Source: a virus. Taken from it: a stretch of DNA of 39,178 nucleotides. Below the pieces are notes generated by a model. The model saw only the letters and a program-made list of their open reading frames with translations. It had not been told where the DNA came from and made no database searches. Location: the IMG/VR virus record IMGVR_UViG_3300038361_000164, positions 171,086 to 210,263 of that record; one strand, 5' to 3'. A program made the position numbers and the translations under genes. Below, piece after piece: positions 22,982-32,800 of this stretch (positions are counted from its first letter, which is position 1; each line of letters opens with the position of its first letter).

Positions 22982-24712
22982 GTGACCGATATTGGATTTA
23001 ATAAAACTGTAGATTTTCTCTATGGAGACAACCAATCTGAAGTATTTCAGCCGTTGACTGCTAATATTGGATTAGAAAAAACCGCAGGATACTCTGAAGA
23101 ACTGCAACAATATGTAAATTCTCTTAAACCAGCTTCTGGAAAAACATATGCGTTAGTAAACGCATTATCAGCTGGTGAATACTTTGGTGAAAATCGAAAC
23201 AGAGACTACTTTCCAGAAAAAGCTTTACAACAATATCACAAAACATTCGAAGCTTTAGGACATATATATGAGCATCATGTAAATAAAGATCCTAGAAGAG
23301 CTCTTGGTAAAGTTTCATTTTCACATTATAATAATATGATGAAAAGAGTTGAACTTATATTAGAACTTATCGAATCCAAAGCACAACATATAATTAAAAG
23401 ATTACACGCAGGCGAGTTGCCGGCGGTTAGTATGGGCTGCAGAGTTCCTTTTGATGTGTGTTCCATATGCGGAAATAAGGCGAAAACACGAGCACAGTAT
23501 TGTCATCATTTAACAAAAAAGATGGGACATGTGTATCCAAATGGGCAAAAAGTATATGCCATTAATACCATGCCTAAATTTTTTGATATTAGTATCGTAA
23601 CCATTCCTGCAGATAAAACAGCTAGTTTCATTTCAGAATTACTAACGAGCTCAGGATCTAGACGTTCAATACGGCTTAATGATTTCAATCAAAGAGACAG
23701 TGCTGCCGTACGTTTACAAAAAGTAGCCGAACTTTCCAGCGTTGCAGATATAAAAAAGAAAATTGATGTAGAAGTTACAGCAATTGATAAAGATCCTAAA
23801 AACTTAATTTTGGAATCTCAAAAACGTCTTTCAAAAGATCAGCTTGAGAAGTTATCAAAATTCCCCCTTAGTGCTACCTTATCCACAATGCTGGGATTGA
23901 GAATTGTTCCAACTAAAGAAGATTTTCAAAAATTAGCACTATATGCTTCTGGACATAAAAAATTAGCAATACAATTGGAAGAACAAAATATTGTATTTGA
24001 CTCCGACGATGAGGCAAAAGATCTAACAGATGTCGGACTTAATAATTATAATAAAAAAATAGCAGAAGTGCTAAAAGAAGACATACCAAACATGTCTTTA
24101 ACAAAACCCTTGATTGTTAAACGAGGAATTGCTTATATTCAAAAAACGGCCGTAGATAATTCTACTCCTTATACTACCGGACAAACAAAAGACAGAAGTT
24201 TGATTGGTAAAATGTTTTTTGGACAAAAAGAAGAACCAACTTTAACACCACATCGTAATCCCATAGTACCTCTTGGAATTCTTGGAGCTCTGTATAAGGG
24301 ATATGTGAAAATATTTAACAATAGTACAACTGGATTTAGGAAATTTTTACGAATCCATCCGTGGCTATTACCAGTGCTTGTGGGTGCCGGAACGGCAACA
24401 TCCCTTGGAGCACAACAACTGGTTTTTAATAAAACAGCCGGCTGGGTAGACCGCTTTGTGGCTTCATCTCTATTAACTGTTCCTGCTTCATATTTTGCTG
24501 CAGGAGTACAAGAAGATAAAGCAATTAAAGGAAAACCAATCAGTCGTTTTGAAAATTTTGTTAGAAAACACCCATTAATAATGGGAGTGACTTCAGCTGG
24601 AGTTATTGGAAAAGGAACTCATAAAGTTAAAAAACTATTTAAAACAGCTGAATTGATATCGAGAATGAGTCAAGAAAACCTTGACATCATTTATAAAGAA
24701 CTTATATATTAA
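22982..24712 (+). CDS. Prohead protease with long C-terminal extension (576 aa)
   Basis: GTG start. Residues about 45-235 match the prohead maturation protease family of large phages: N-R-N-R-D-Y-F-P, then Y-E-H-H-V-N-K-D-P-R-R-A-L-G-K-V (candidate catalytic His), then A-V-S-M-G-C-R-V-P-F-D-V-C-S-I-C (candidate nucleophilic Ser and a CxxC), then Y-C-H-H and F-F-D-I-S-I-V. Residues 240-576 are an extension with two hydrophobic stretches near 470-510 and K-x-A sites (F-N-K-T-A-G, F-K-T-A-E), perhaps removed or used for core assembly. It should cleave the tagged proteins and capsid. Trp codons are TGG only. Confidence 0.8.
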   Translation: MTDIGFNKTVDFLYGDNQSEVFQPLTANIGLEKTAGYSEELQQYVNSLKPASGKTYALVNALSAGEYFGENRNRDYFPEKALQQYHKTFEALGHIYEHHVNKDPRRALGKVSFSHYNNMMKRVELILELIESKAQHIIKRLHAGELPAVSMGCRVPFDVCSICGNKAKTRAQYCHHLTKKMGHVYPNGQKVYAINTMPKFFDISIVTIPADKTASFISELLTSSGSRRSIRLNDFNQRDSAAVRLQKVAELSSVADIKKKIDVEVTAIDKDPKNLILESQKRLSKDQLEKLSKFPLSATLSTMLGLRIVPTKEDFQKLALYASGHKKLAIQLEEQNIVFDSDDEAKDLTDVGLNNYNKKIAEVLKEDIPNMSLTKPLIVKRGIAYIQKTAVDNSTPYTTGQTKDRSLIGKMFFGQKEEPTLTPHRNPIVPLGILGALYKGYVKIFNNSTTGFRKFLRIHPWLLPVLVGAGTATSLGAQQLVFNKTAGWVDRFVASSLLTVPASYFAAGVQEDKAIKGKPISRFENFVRKHPLIMGVTSAGVIGKGTHKVKKLFKTAELISRMSQENLDIIYKELIY

Positions 24713-24734
24713 ACACAACGGGAGGTAAAACCGA

Positions 24735-25202
24735 ATGGCTAAGAACCAAGAATGGTCTGTCGACACAATTGTTAGTGAATTAGAAAGCACTATTGAAAAG
24801 GATGCCGGCGCAAAAATGATCGAAAATGTGTTAAACGATGTTCCTGAAGAAAAAGTTGAAGAAAAGACAGCTGAAGAGGTAACTGAAGAAGTAACTGAAG
24901 AAGTAACTGAAGAAGTTAAAGAAAAAGTTGCCGAAGAAGTGACTGAAGAAGTTGTAGAAAAGACAGCTGAAACTCTTGAATTAGAGAAAGAAGCACAACG
25001 TTGGGAAGATGGTGGACGCATTTTTGCTAATAGTATGTTAGCAAGACTAAACGAACAAGCTACAGAAACAGTAGAAAAAGTTGCTGAGGAAGTTAATAAC
25101 TCCGAAGAAGTGACTGAAGAAGTTGCTGTAGAACAATCTGAAATTTCCGAAAAGGTAGCAGAAGCTCTTGTCGGATTAACTAAAACCTATTTAGAGGAGT
25201 AA
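24735..25202 (+). CDS. Glu-rich scaffold-like protein (155 aa)
   Basis: SD CGGGAGG. The protein is very acidic, with T-E-E-V tandem repeats (residues 48-75) and repeated E-K-V-A/E-K-T-A, predicting long coiled helices. Acidic helical proteins next to the capsid gene are typical scaffolding or core proteins. The recurrent K-x-A elements are likely protease sites that would let it be digested after assembly. No TGA; both Trp are TGG. Confidence 0.65.
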   Translation: MAKNQEWSVDTIVSELESTIEKDAGAKMIENVLNDVPEEKVEEKTAEEVTEEVTEEVTEEVKEKVAEEVTEEVVEKTAETLELEKEAQRWEDGGRIFANSMLARLNEQATETVEKVAEEVNNSEEVTEEVAVEQSEISEKVAEALVGLTKTYLEE

Positions 25203-25208
25203 TATAAC

Positions 25209-25511
25209 ATGGGTGAACTATACGACACATGGAAAGAAATGAGCACAGAAAAGGTAGCAGAAGAAGAAGTAGCTATCGATGATGGACAAGAAATTCTTGC
25301 TAAATTTGCTGAAACAGCTGACGTTCTTTTAGAAGAAGAATTTGGCGAAGATTACGATGCAAATGATGTTGAAAAACTAGCTGGATTATTAATTGAACAT
25401 GCTCAAAACGAAGAATTGATGCAAGAAAAAATTGCAGAAATGGACGACTTTGCTGACATAGTAGCTGAAAAAGTTGCTGGTATGTTTGTAGAAGAATACG
25501 AAGAAGACTAG
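25209..25511 (+). CDS. Small acidic core/scaffold-like protein (100 aa)
   Basis: A 100-residue, strongly acidic helical protein with E-K-V-A, E-K-L-A, E-K-I-A and E-K-V-A spaced along it, ending E-E-Y-E-E-D. Same composition and motif pattern as the gene before it, six bases upstream, suggesting a shared origin or role. It ends TAG. Likely a prohead core component; inferred. Confidence 0.6.
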   Translation: MGELYDTWKEMSTEKVAEEEVAIDDGQEILAKFAETADVLLEEEFGEDYDANDVEKLAGLLIEHAQNEELMQEKIAEMDDFADIVAEKVAGMFVEEYEED

Positions 25512-25521
25512 TAATTAGTAA

Positions 25522-25860
25522 ATGGATTCTACTTTGAAGAAAAAAGCTCTCTTCGCTATAGGAGAGCTTAATAAACAGCTACACGAAGTTGAAGGTAAAC
25601 TTCGCGACAAGACTGATGAATTGGAATTGCAAAAGCAAGCTCAATCATTAGCCTTTAACATGTTTAAAAAAGGTAGTATAGCTGTTGAAGATTTAGAATC
25701 TACTATAAATGAGTATAGCACAAAGGGCCAGGAAGAGCTCGTTATTTTGGAAAAAGTAGCTGAGATAAGTTCTGGCCAGGGATATAAACTTGGTCGCGTA
25801 AGCGATCTAGACACATCTGGATTAGGCCAACCCTTATTGGATTGGATCATTTCAGATTAA
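25522..25860 (+). CDS. Hypothetical coiled-coil head-cluster protein (112 aa)
   Basis: A 112-residue protein with heptad-like N-terminal half (residues 5-45, L-N-K-Q-L-H-E-V-E-G-K-L-R-D-K) and L-E-K-V-A-E near residue 77. The C-terminal 30 residues are less charged and Gly-rich. Single Trp TGG. It sits ten bases after the acidic protein and fourteen before the decoration-type gene. Assembly role likely by position only. Confidence 0.6.
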   Translation: MDSTLKKKALFAIGELNKQLHEVEGKLRDKTDELELQKQAQSLAFNMFKKGSIAVEDLESTINEYSTKGQEELVILEKVAEISSGQGYKLGRVSDLDTSGLGQPLLDWIISD

Positions 25861-25873
25861 TAGAGGAACATAG

Positions 25874-26323
25874 ATGTTAAAACTATTATCACATCTTACC
25901 CGCATAGAGAGAGTAGAAATGCTTCTAGATTCTCAGGGTTGGGTGTTAGCCTCAGGTGTTATAGGTTCATGGGTTTCTCCTGCAGGAGCTGGTTTAGTTA
26001 ATAAACCACTCGCTGGTGATTTTGGCTGGCCAATATGGTCAGAAAGTGTTCGTGATAGCAATACAGCAGGATTCTCTCCTGATATTGCAGCTACGGGCAA
26101 AATCACTGTACTGTACGGAAAAGTACGTGCCTTAACAGATCAATTTACCGGGTCCCCAACTGTGGGAGCGGCGCTTTATATCGCTGCAGATGGTACATTA
26201 AGCGTAACTTCAGCAGGTGATGCTGTTGTAGTTGCTTATTGCACAAAATCGGCCTATAACATAACAACATATTACAATAAAGCAAGAAGCACTACTAGTG
26301 TTATCGAGTTTTATACTGTATAA
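25874..26323 (+). CDS. Putative capsid decoration or head-fibre protein (149 aa)
   Basis: A 149-residue beta-rich, Gly/Ala/Ser/Thr-rich protein with few charges. Residues 60-130 (I-T-V-L-Y-G-K-V-R-A-L, then A-A-L-Y-I-A-A-D-G-T-L) look like the small beta-barrel/decoration proteins often encoded just upstream of phage capsid genes. All four Trp are TGG. The label is based on composition and position, not on a clear family motif. Confidence 0.5.
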   Translation: MLKLLSHLTRIERVEMLLDSQGWVLASGVIGSWVSPAGAGLVNKPLAGDFGWPIWSESVRDSNTAGFSPDIAATGKITVLYGKVRALTDQFTGSPTVGAALYIAADGTLSVTSAGDAVVVAYCTKSAYNITTYYNKARSTTSVIEFYTV

Positions 26324-26338
26324 TTAGGAGGATAAATT

Positions 26339-27274
26339 ATGTACTCAGCAAATCAAATTAATGAGATGTTCGTACAGAAGCTAAACGCTCCTGACGGTAT
26401 AGAGAAATTCGCAGCCGAAGGTGCAGCTTTTGTAAGACAAAAACTACGTGAAACAGCGTTTAGTCGTATGATTATAAATCCACAATACGTTACTAAAGTT
26501 GATTTAACACGTTCAATCAATCACGACGGTTTAGTTAAAATCGTTGACATCGAACCAGAAAGCAAAGCTATGACTATTAACATGCGTGGTGAACCAGATT
26601 CACATTACGTTATGGGTGATAGATTTGAGATTCCTTTCCATGGAATTAGTTCAGAAGACTTCCAAAAAACTGAAGAAGAGTTGCTAGCTTACGAAATGCC
26701 TATTACAGACATCATCGAAAAGAACTCAGTACTTGATATTCAGAGAATTGAAGACGAAACATTCATGGCATTGGTCGACGCTGCAATTGCAGTAGAAGAA
26801 GCTATTTCTGCAGGATCCAAAACAATTACAGGTACTTATGTATCTACAGGCGAAATTGGTTCCATCAAGAAGAGCGATCTTAAGAGCTTATTTGACACGC
26901 TCGATGGTGACGAACTACGCTGTGATCTTTTACTTATGGACTCAACTATGTATAATCGCTTATTCCTATATAATGCGACTACAGTAGGTGATGCAGTAGG
27001 ATCAGAAGTTACAGTTAACGGATATACGTATAAGACCTTATTCGGTCGTAGAGTAATTGTTTCTAACAAGAAACTTAACCAAGCAGGGTCTAACTTCTTG
27101 AACAACAAGATTTATGCCTTTACTTCTCAAGAATTCTTGGGTCAGTTCTGTATCTTAAACGATACTCAGTTCTGGATCGAAAAGAAGAAAAACATAATCT
27201 CTTGGGCAGCTTACGAGCATATTGGAATTGGTATCGGAAATACACGTTCTTGCTCAGTAATGAACTTGAGTTAA
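26339..27274 (+). CDS. Major capsid protein, HK97-like (311 aa)
   Basis: Strong SD (AGGAGG) and ATG. The 311-residue length, a charged helical N-arm with G-I-E-K-F-A-A-E-G (probable maturation site), E-loop-like region near 60-120, long spine-type helix (residues 130-165) and C-terminal strands (T-Q-F-W-I-E-K-K-K-N-I-I-S-W-A-A-Y-E-H) fit HK97-fold capsids. The position between protease/scaffold genes and a strong terminator supports it. It contains no TGA. Expected to be the most abundant virion protein. Confidence 0.8.
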   Translation: MYSANQINEMFVQKLNAPDGIEKFAAEGAAFVRQKLRETAFSRMIINPQYVTKVDLTRSINHDGLVKIVDIEPESKAMTINMRGEPDSHYVMGDRFEIPFHGISSEDFQKTEEELLAYEMPITDIIEKNSVLDIQRIEDETFMALVDAAIAVEEAISAGSKTITGTYVSTGEIGSIKKSDLKSLFDTLDGDELRCDLLLMDSTMYNRLFLYNATTVGDAVGSEVTVNGYTYKTLFGRRVIVSNKKLNQAGSNFLNNKIYAFTSQEFLGQFCILNDTQFWIEKKKNIISWAAYEHIGIGIGNTRSCSVMNLS

Positions 27275-27294
27275 AATACACCACAACACTAAAG

Positions 27295-27325
27295 AAAGGC
27301 CGGTTTTTTACTGGCCTTTTTTTTA
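27295..27325 (+). terminator. Strong intrinsic terminator after the capsid gene
   Basis: AAAGGCC pairs with GGCCTTT (extended by G/C across a T-rich loop) and continues into a run of eight T. It lies 20 bases after the capsid stop and just before promoter L5. Confidence 0.9.
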
Positions 27326-27332
27326 CTTCTTC

Positions 27333-27361
27333 TTGACCAACCCACCCTACTTAACTATATT
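27333..27361 (+). promoter_or_regulatory. Late-type promoter L5, leaderless GTG start
   Basis: TTGACC, 17 bp, TATATT, followed after eight bases by GTG at 27370 with no SD possible. It restarts transcription immediately downstream of the capsid terminator. Confidence 0.75.
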
Positions 27362-27369
27362 AAAGTATT

Positions 27370-27720
27370 GTGTTAGTACTAAATGTTACATATAAAGCTA
27401 AAATAGAGGAAATTAGCCAAGATCCAGAAGTATTTCCAGTTGTAAAAGCTGGGTGCTGGGGATCAGAAACACTAACTTTTGCCTCTGACATAGCAGCACT
27501 AACTTTTGTACAAACACATTTTCGTGCCAAATTTGTTGAGGAGCTTGTTGCCACTACCATACTGAACCTCACTACTGCGTACCAATTAGTAGATGATAGT
27601 ACCAAAAGCGCAATCTTGAGTAGTTTACTAACCCAGAATTTTGGCTTAGGAGATTTAACAGCAGGAAGTGCGACTGTAACAGAACTAGGTTCAGGCGAGA
27701 CCCAAATTAACAAAATATAG
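27370..27720 (+). CDS. Hypothetical connector-region protein (116 aa)
   Basis: A 116-residue protein with a GTG start at the expected transcription start of promoter L5. It is mostly beta/alpha with no charge bias and one TGG Trp. By position between the capsid gene and the connector/tail genes it may be a head-completion or decoration protein. The only close in-frame alternative start is weaker. It ends TAG. Confidence 0.6.
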   Translation: MLVLNVTYKAKIEEISQDPEVFPVVKAGCWGSETLTFASDIAALTFVQTHFRAKFVEELVATTILNLTTAYQLVDDSTKSAILSSLLTQNFGLGDLTAGSATVTELGSGETQINKI

Positions 27721-27729
27721 GAGTAAGCA

Positions 27730-28101
27730 ATGGCTACAACTACAGTTTATTTAAAACGACATGACTTGCGTCCAGCGTTAGACATGCAACTAAAAGATGG
27801 AGATGCTAACGCGCTCAATGTCAGCACAGCTATTGCTACCTCAGTGACCTTCATTATGAAAGATATAGCAACTGGCACTGTTAAAGTTGAAGCCGCATGC
27901 ACCTTACTTGAACCTACAGACATTACAAAAGCAAATGGATATGATGGAAGGGTACGCTATCAATGGCTCTCAGGTGATACGGATACTGCTGATACCTACT
28001 TAGGTGAGTTTGAAATTTTATATACAGATGGGCAAAAACTTACAGTTCCGACTGTTGATGTTTTAGCAATCGTGATCTTGGAGGACTTTAATAATGGCTA
28101 A
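27730..28101 (+). CDS. Beta-rich structural protein (123 aa)
   Basis: A 123-residue beta-sandwich-like protein. It begins A-T-T-T-V-Y-L-K-R-H-D-L-R-P-A-L-D (reminiscent of N-terminal domains of upper-baseplate or neck proteins), then V-T-F-I-M-K-D and Y-L-G-E-F-E-I-L-Y-T-D-G. GGAG lies upstream. Its TAA overlaps the start of the next gene by eight bases. Structural role likely; exact family uncertain. Confidence 0.6.
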   Translation: MATTTVYLKRHDLRPALDMQLKDGDANALNVSTAIATSVTFIMKDIATGTVKVEAACTLLEPTDITKANGYDGRVRYQWLSGDTDTADTYLGEFEILYTDGQKLTVPTVDVLAIVILEDFNNG

Positions 28102-28597
28102 TCCCACAACAACTGATCTACTAACCAATTTAATACCTTTTTCGGATGGCCTATGAGTAGCACGATTAAGAACGTACATGAGAGATACAGCAGAATTAAA
28201 TGTATTAGAGGGTGTGCAAGAGTCAACGGATATACAACTACACCATGCACTTTTGGACACAATAGATGATATTAATTACGGCATGGATCCTCCACTATCT
28301 ACTATATTTACTATATCTTCTTTAGCGTCAAATGATCTTCCATGGGTTTTAGTAAAAGACGGAGCTGCTTTAAAAGTATTAACTTCGGCAGGAATTTTAA
28401 ATTCCAGAAACACATTAACTTACAATGACGCTGGTGGTATAACTATCCGTGATATGGAAAAACACGGTCGATATATTAATTATTATAATGTATTATACGG
28501 TAAACATATTCGTGGAGTTACAAATTTCAAACGTAGAAGAAATATTGCTGCCTGTTTTGGTGGCGTGTCTTCTGAGTACGGAGATCTTGATTACTAG
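28094..28597 (+). CDS. Hypothetical structural protein (167 aa)
   Basis: ATG 28094 with one TGA (G-L-W-V-A) gives 167 residues. The N-terminus is helical (T-D-L-L-T-N-L-I-P-F) and resembles head-tail connector or tail-completion proteins. The C-terminal part is Arg/Asn-rich (F-K-R-R-R-N-I-A-A-C-F). It ends TAG overlapping the GTG of the next gene, indicating coupling. No firm family. Confidence 0.6.
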
Positions 28598-29391
28598 TGT
28601 TAGTCTTAACTGAATTTTATGTCTCTACTTTTGCTAGAGACACTGCAACAGTTACATGGTCTTTTGAAAGCACTAATGAAACCATTAGTGGATATACTTT
28701 ATCTTTATACAAATCTGAAGCCCCAAGCACTGTTCTAACTGATTATGATATAATTGCGTCAGGCATTACTGCTGATAATTATACTTATACAGATGTATCT
28801 CTTTCAGGGTTATATTCAGATAACAGAAATTGGTATTACTTAGCATCCGTAATAAATACTTTAACAGGGGAAACAAACACACAACCAACCACTCCAGCGT
28901 ATTTAAAAATAAATACCACTTCAACGAAGTTTAGTGAGATATTAAGAAGAAAAAATTTAGTACTCCAAAGATTTAGTGCTAGAGAAACTATTTATTTTGT
29001 AAAAAGACGCACATGGGGAACATTTTGTACAACTTGTTGGAATGCGACATTACAGCGAGTTTCAGAAGAAAATTGTGCGACTTGTTTTGGTACTGGATAT
29101 GTGGGAGGTTATTTTTCACCCGTTTCAATATATGGAATGATAAATTCTGCTCCAAAATATAATCAAATAACAATGTTTGGACAATTTATGCCAAGCGATG
29201 CGATTATGTACATGACAAATTTTCCTGTAGTAACTCCACAAGATGTTATTGTAGATGCCATTAACCGTCGCTGATTAGTGAACGAAGTTAGACATTTAGA
29301 ATTTAAAGGAAGAATTATAGAACAACAAGCACACTTAAGTAAACTTAGTATAGATGACATAACTTACACTATAAGCGGGTTAGGAAGCTAA
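28597..29391 (+). CDS. FN3 plus Cys-ribbon tail/neck protein (264 aa)
   Basis: GTG start in a TAGTG overlap; one TGA (29272) read as Trp extends it to 264 residues. Residues 1-95 form a fibronectin type III-like domain (A-T-V-T-W-S-F, I-S-G-Y-T-L-S-L-Y, W-Y-Y-L-A-S-V). Residues 145-170 hold a zinc-ribbon-like C-T-T-C-W-N and C-A-T-C-F-G-T-G-Y-V-G-G-Y. This Cys/Gly pattern occurs in phage structural proteins of unknown detail. Likely a virion neck, baseplate or tail component. Confidence 0.65.
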
Positions 29392-29392
29392 T

Positions 29393-29860
29393 ATGGCTAT
29401 TCTTTTAATAGAAGAACTAGATACTTTAAACAGTGGTCGTTTAAAAATTAACGGTAACTTTGTCGAAGTAAATGGGAACATTACTAACCTTTCTGGAGTA
29501 TATGCCACCATAACGACAACTGATACTTTAGACAATCGACTAGATGTAGTAGAAGATACTGCTGGTGATAACGCAATAGTACACGAAGTATTTACCTATT
29601 CAGGAGGAAACTCTACTCCATCAGGATTCGTTTGAAACACATTGACAGCAATAAGTCAGGGAAAAACATTAGATAATGGCTCTGTTCGTTTAATTGTAAA
29701 TGGTGTAAACATGACATCTCATGCAGATCAAACAGACTATACTTTGCCAACAGATTTTTGAATTGGCGCCACTTCAATAATATTAGCTAACGTAAGTGGC
29801 ATATATGGCCTTACAGTAGAAGTAAGCGATATTATAGAAGCTTTTTATCAAACAGATTAA
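29393..29860 (+). CDS. Fibre- or tail-associated protein (155 aa)
   Basis: TGA codons at 29633 and 29759 read as Trp keep 155 residues open. The N-terminal I-N-G-N-F-V-E-V-N-G-N-I-T-N-L is typical of trimeric fibre or tail proteins. The rest is beta-rich with Thr/Asn/Ser. It is the last gene before the glycan cassette. Function by composition only. Confidence 0.55.
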
Positions 29861-29871
29861 TCATTTAAATT

Positions 29872-32800
29872 ATGCAAAACATAAAAGGTGTTTTTGCTCA
29901 TACAAGCTTTATAGGAAACTCTGGATATGCTTCACATGCCAGAAATTTTTTCACCAAACTAAATAAACATATCTCAGTAAAGATACGTAATTTTTCCATA
30001 GGAACTCATTGGGACGGAGTGTATAGAGCTGATCCTCATAAAGAGGAACCTTACCTTACAGACCAACATAGAGAAATGCTTGTCACACAAATTTGTATGA
30101 ATGAGCCAGGAGAAATGATTGACCACGATCTGTATGGAGGCCCTCCCGATTTAACAAATTTTGTTAACATAATTCTTCACGAAAGCCTACACCACAACTA
30201 TTACCATGATTATAAAGGATTTAAGATAGCATATAATGTTTGGGAAAGCACTGAGCAATCTCCAGACTTTTTTGAAAAACTCTTAGAATATGATCAATTA
30301 TGGGTACCAACTCAATGGCAGCGGGATTGTAGCATAGCGCAAGGATACCCGGCTGAGCGTGTTTTTGTTGTACCAGAAGCAGTAGACAATGAGGTGTTTA
30401 ACTTAACGCCAGTAGCACCATTAGAAGAGATGAAAAACAATCGTTTTAAGTTTATGATTTTTGGTCGTTGGGATCATAGAAAAGCTACTACAGAAATGAT
30501 TAAAGCATTTTTGGAAGAGTTTTCAGCAGACGAACCTGTAGAACTTATCTGCTCTATAGATAATCCCTATCCCGTAGATGGTTTTAAATCAACGCAAGAA
30601 CGATTAAATCATTTTGGCTTTAACGACCCTCGTTTAAAAATAAAAAGCTTTATCAGTAGAGATGATTATATTAACTACTTGAAGAATGGAAATGTTTTAC
30701 TTACATGCTCTCGCGCGGAAGGTTGGAATTTGCCATTAATAGAGGCAATATCTTGTGGCACTCCGACTATATGTTCCAGCCACCCAGCTCAACTTGAGTT
30801 TGCCACTGATGTATCTTGCCAAGTTCGTACCAAAGAACAGCGTCCAATGAAGCCTTTTATGTTTGCCCCAGACGGCTCTGGTCTATGGGATGAGCCAGAT
30901 TTTGAACATTTAAAGGAAGTTATGCGCGATGTATATAATGATTATAACAAATATAAAAAGAAAGCTATAAAAAATGCTACAATAGTATCTAACAAATTTA
31001 CATGGGAAAATGCAGCTGAAAAAGCTGTTACAATTTTAGAACAAATAGACAAAAATATGAATAATATACCTACATTAAAAAAAGAAAAGAAAGCTTATGT
31101 ATTAAGCACAGATGAAAAATATTTACCATACGCTAAATTGTGTGTTGAGAGCTTGCTAATGTTTGATAACACAGATGTAATCGTATATGTAATTAACGCC
31201 GACAAAGAGCTTGACTGGGGCTGGTTAACACATCGAATAGATATTCGCCCAATTAAAACAGATTTTTCCTGGAACGTGGACGGACTACAAAATCCAGGTC
31301 ATTACTATGCGCGAATTATCTCAGCTATAGATTGCCTAAAAAGAGACACACATCAAAGCTATATGTTTGTAGACGCAGATATGATAGCGGGTAAAGATGT
31401 TTCCTATCTTTGGGAATACAAGAGCATGTTACAAGACTATCCATTATGTATTCAATATAATTCACCAAACTGGTATCAATGGAGAGAAGTAGATGGTATT
31501 AAGTATAACGCAAGTTATGGAAAAGAAACCTCTGAAATTCTAAATGAAGGTATTCGTAAAAGTAACTCACACATAGCTGCAACCGGTTTTTTTCTATTTG
31601 ATATTGAAAGTATGGAGTTTTTATCTGAAGTCTTAGATGTGTATAATACACAAAGACAAGGAATAACTTGGAATGTGAAAGATTCACATGGGAAAAATAT
31701 ATTTGTAGATGATAATGCTTTATCAGAGGAGCGAGTGTTAAACTATCTTATGTGGAAGTATAAGAGAAAAGCAGTTATGCCTGTTACCTGGAATTTTCCA
31801 AAAGAATCTCCTATAAAAGATAGGTTTAATGATAAGCAATTGTTAGCATTAGATATGGGAAACTTTTCAGTAATGTACGATATGAGTAATAATAAATTTT
31901 ACGGAGCACATCCAGAACCTGGTGAAGGAAAAAATGTAGAGTATTCTAAAGATTTGTGGAAGAAATTTAATCCCAATCGTCGAAAGAATTTAATGATTGT
32001 AGCGCATCTTGATGATGAAACTATATTTGGTGCGGGCACTCTTTTAAAGAACCCTAAAGATTGGCACATTGAGTGCATGACAGGTGCTGATGACAAACCA
32101 CGTATGAATGAGTTTTATTCAGCGCTAGAGACACTTGGTATGGAAAGTACAGGCGTTTCTAATTACACAGATAGCTTAGAATATCCATTTCCAGAGGATG
32201 CAAAATATCACATTGAACATCTTTTAGCTGTCAATGACTACGAGATGGTGGTAACACATGGAGAAGAAGGTGAGTATGGTCACGTACAACATGTTAGTCT
32301 TCATAACATTGTTAAGGACTGTAATCCTAAGGGTTTACATTTTTTTGCGTTAGGAACAGAACCTCTCGATGCTGAAGTATATAAAAAGAAACAAGAAGCT
32401 TTGGCTCACTATAAAAGCCAAGTAACTGATTTGCCAGGATTTCATAAGTATTTAAGATATGAAACAATTGTACCTGCCGGCACACAAAGCAAAAAGAAAA
32501 AGTTTGAGAAATCAGACTTCCTTAAAGATTTTAAACCGAAGGAAGCTGAAATTACGCCTTTTAAACAAATAACCATAAACCATAATTTTATAAATGGCCC
32601 TTTTGTAGAAATACTTGGAGATGATCCAGCTCTTTTTTCTATAGAAATGAAAAACAATGACGTATTAATACATTCTACACAAATACATTCAAATCATTGG
32701 ACTGTTGCAAATATAAAACATTATCAGGATTGGAATATCGAAATTAGTAAAGATGGCAAAATTATTGAAACACTATTGTTTGATGCAAAAAATAAAAACG

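Noticed and set aside
8351-29860. Broken late genes as pseudogenes or frameshifts
   Set aside because: All breaks are single TGA codons with no frame change, in many adjacent genes, and reading as Trp restores families.
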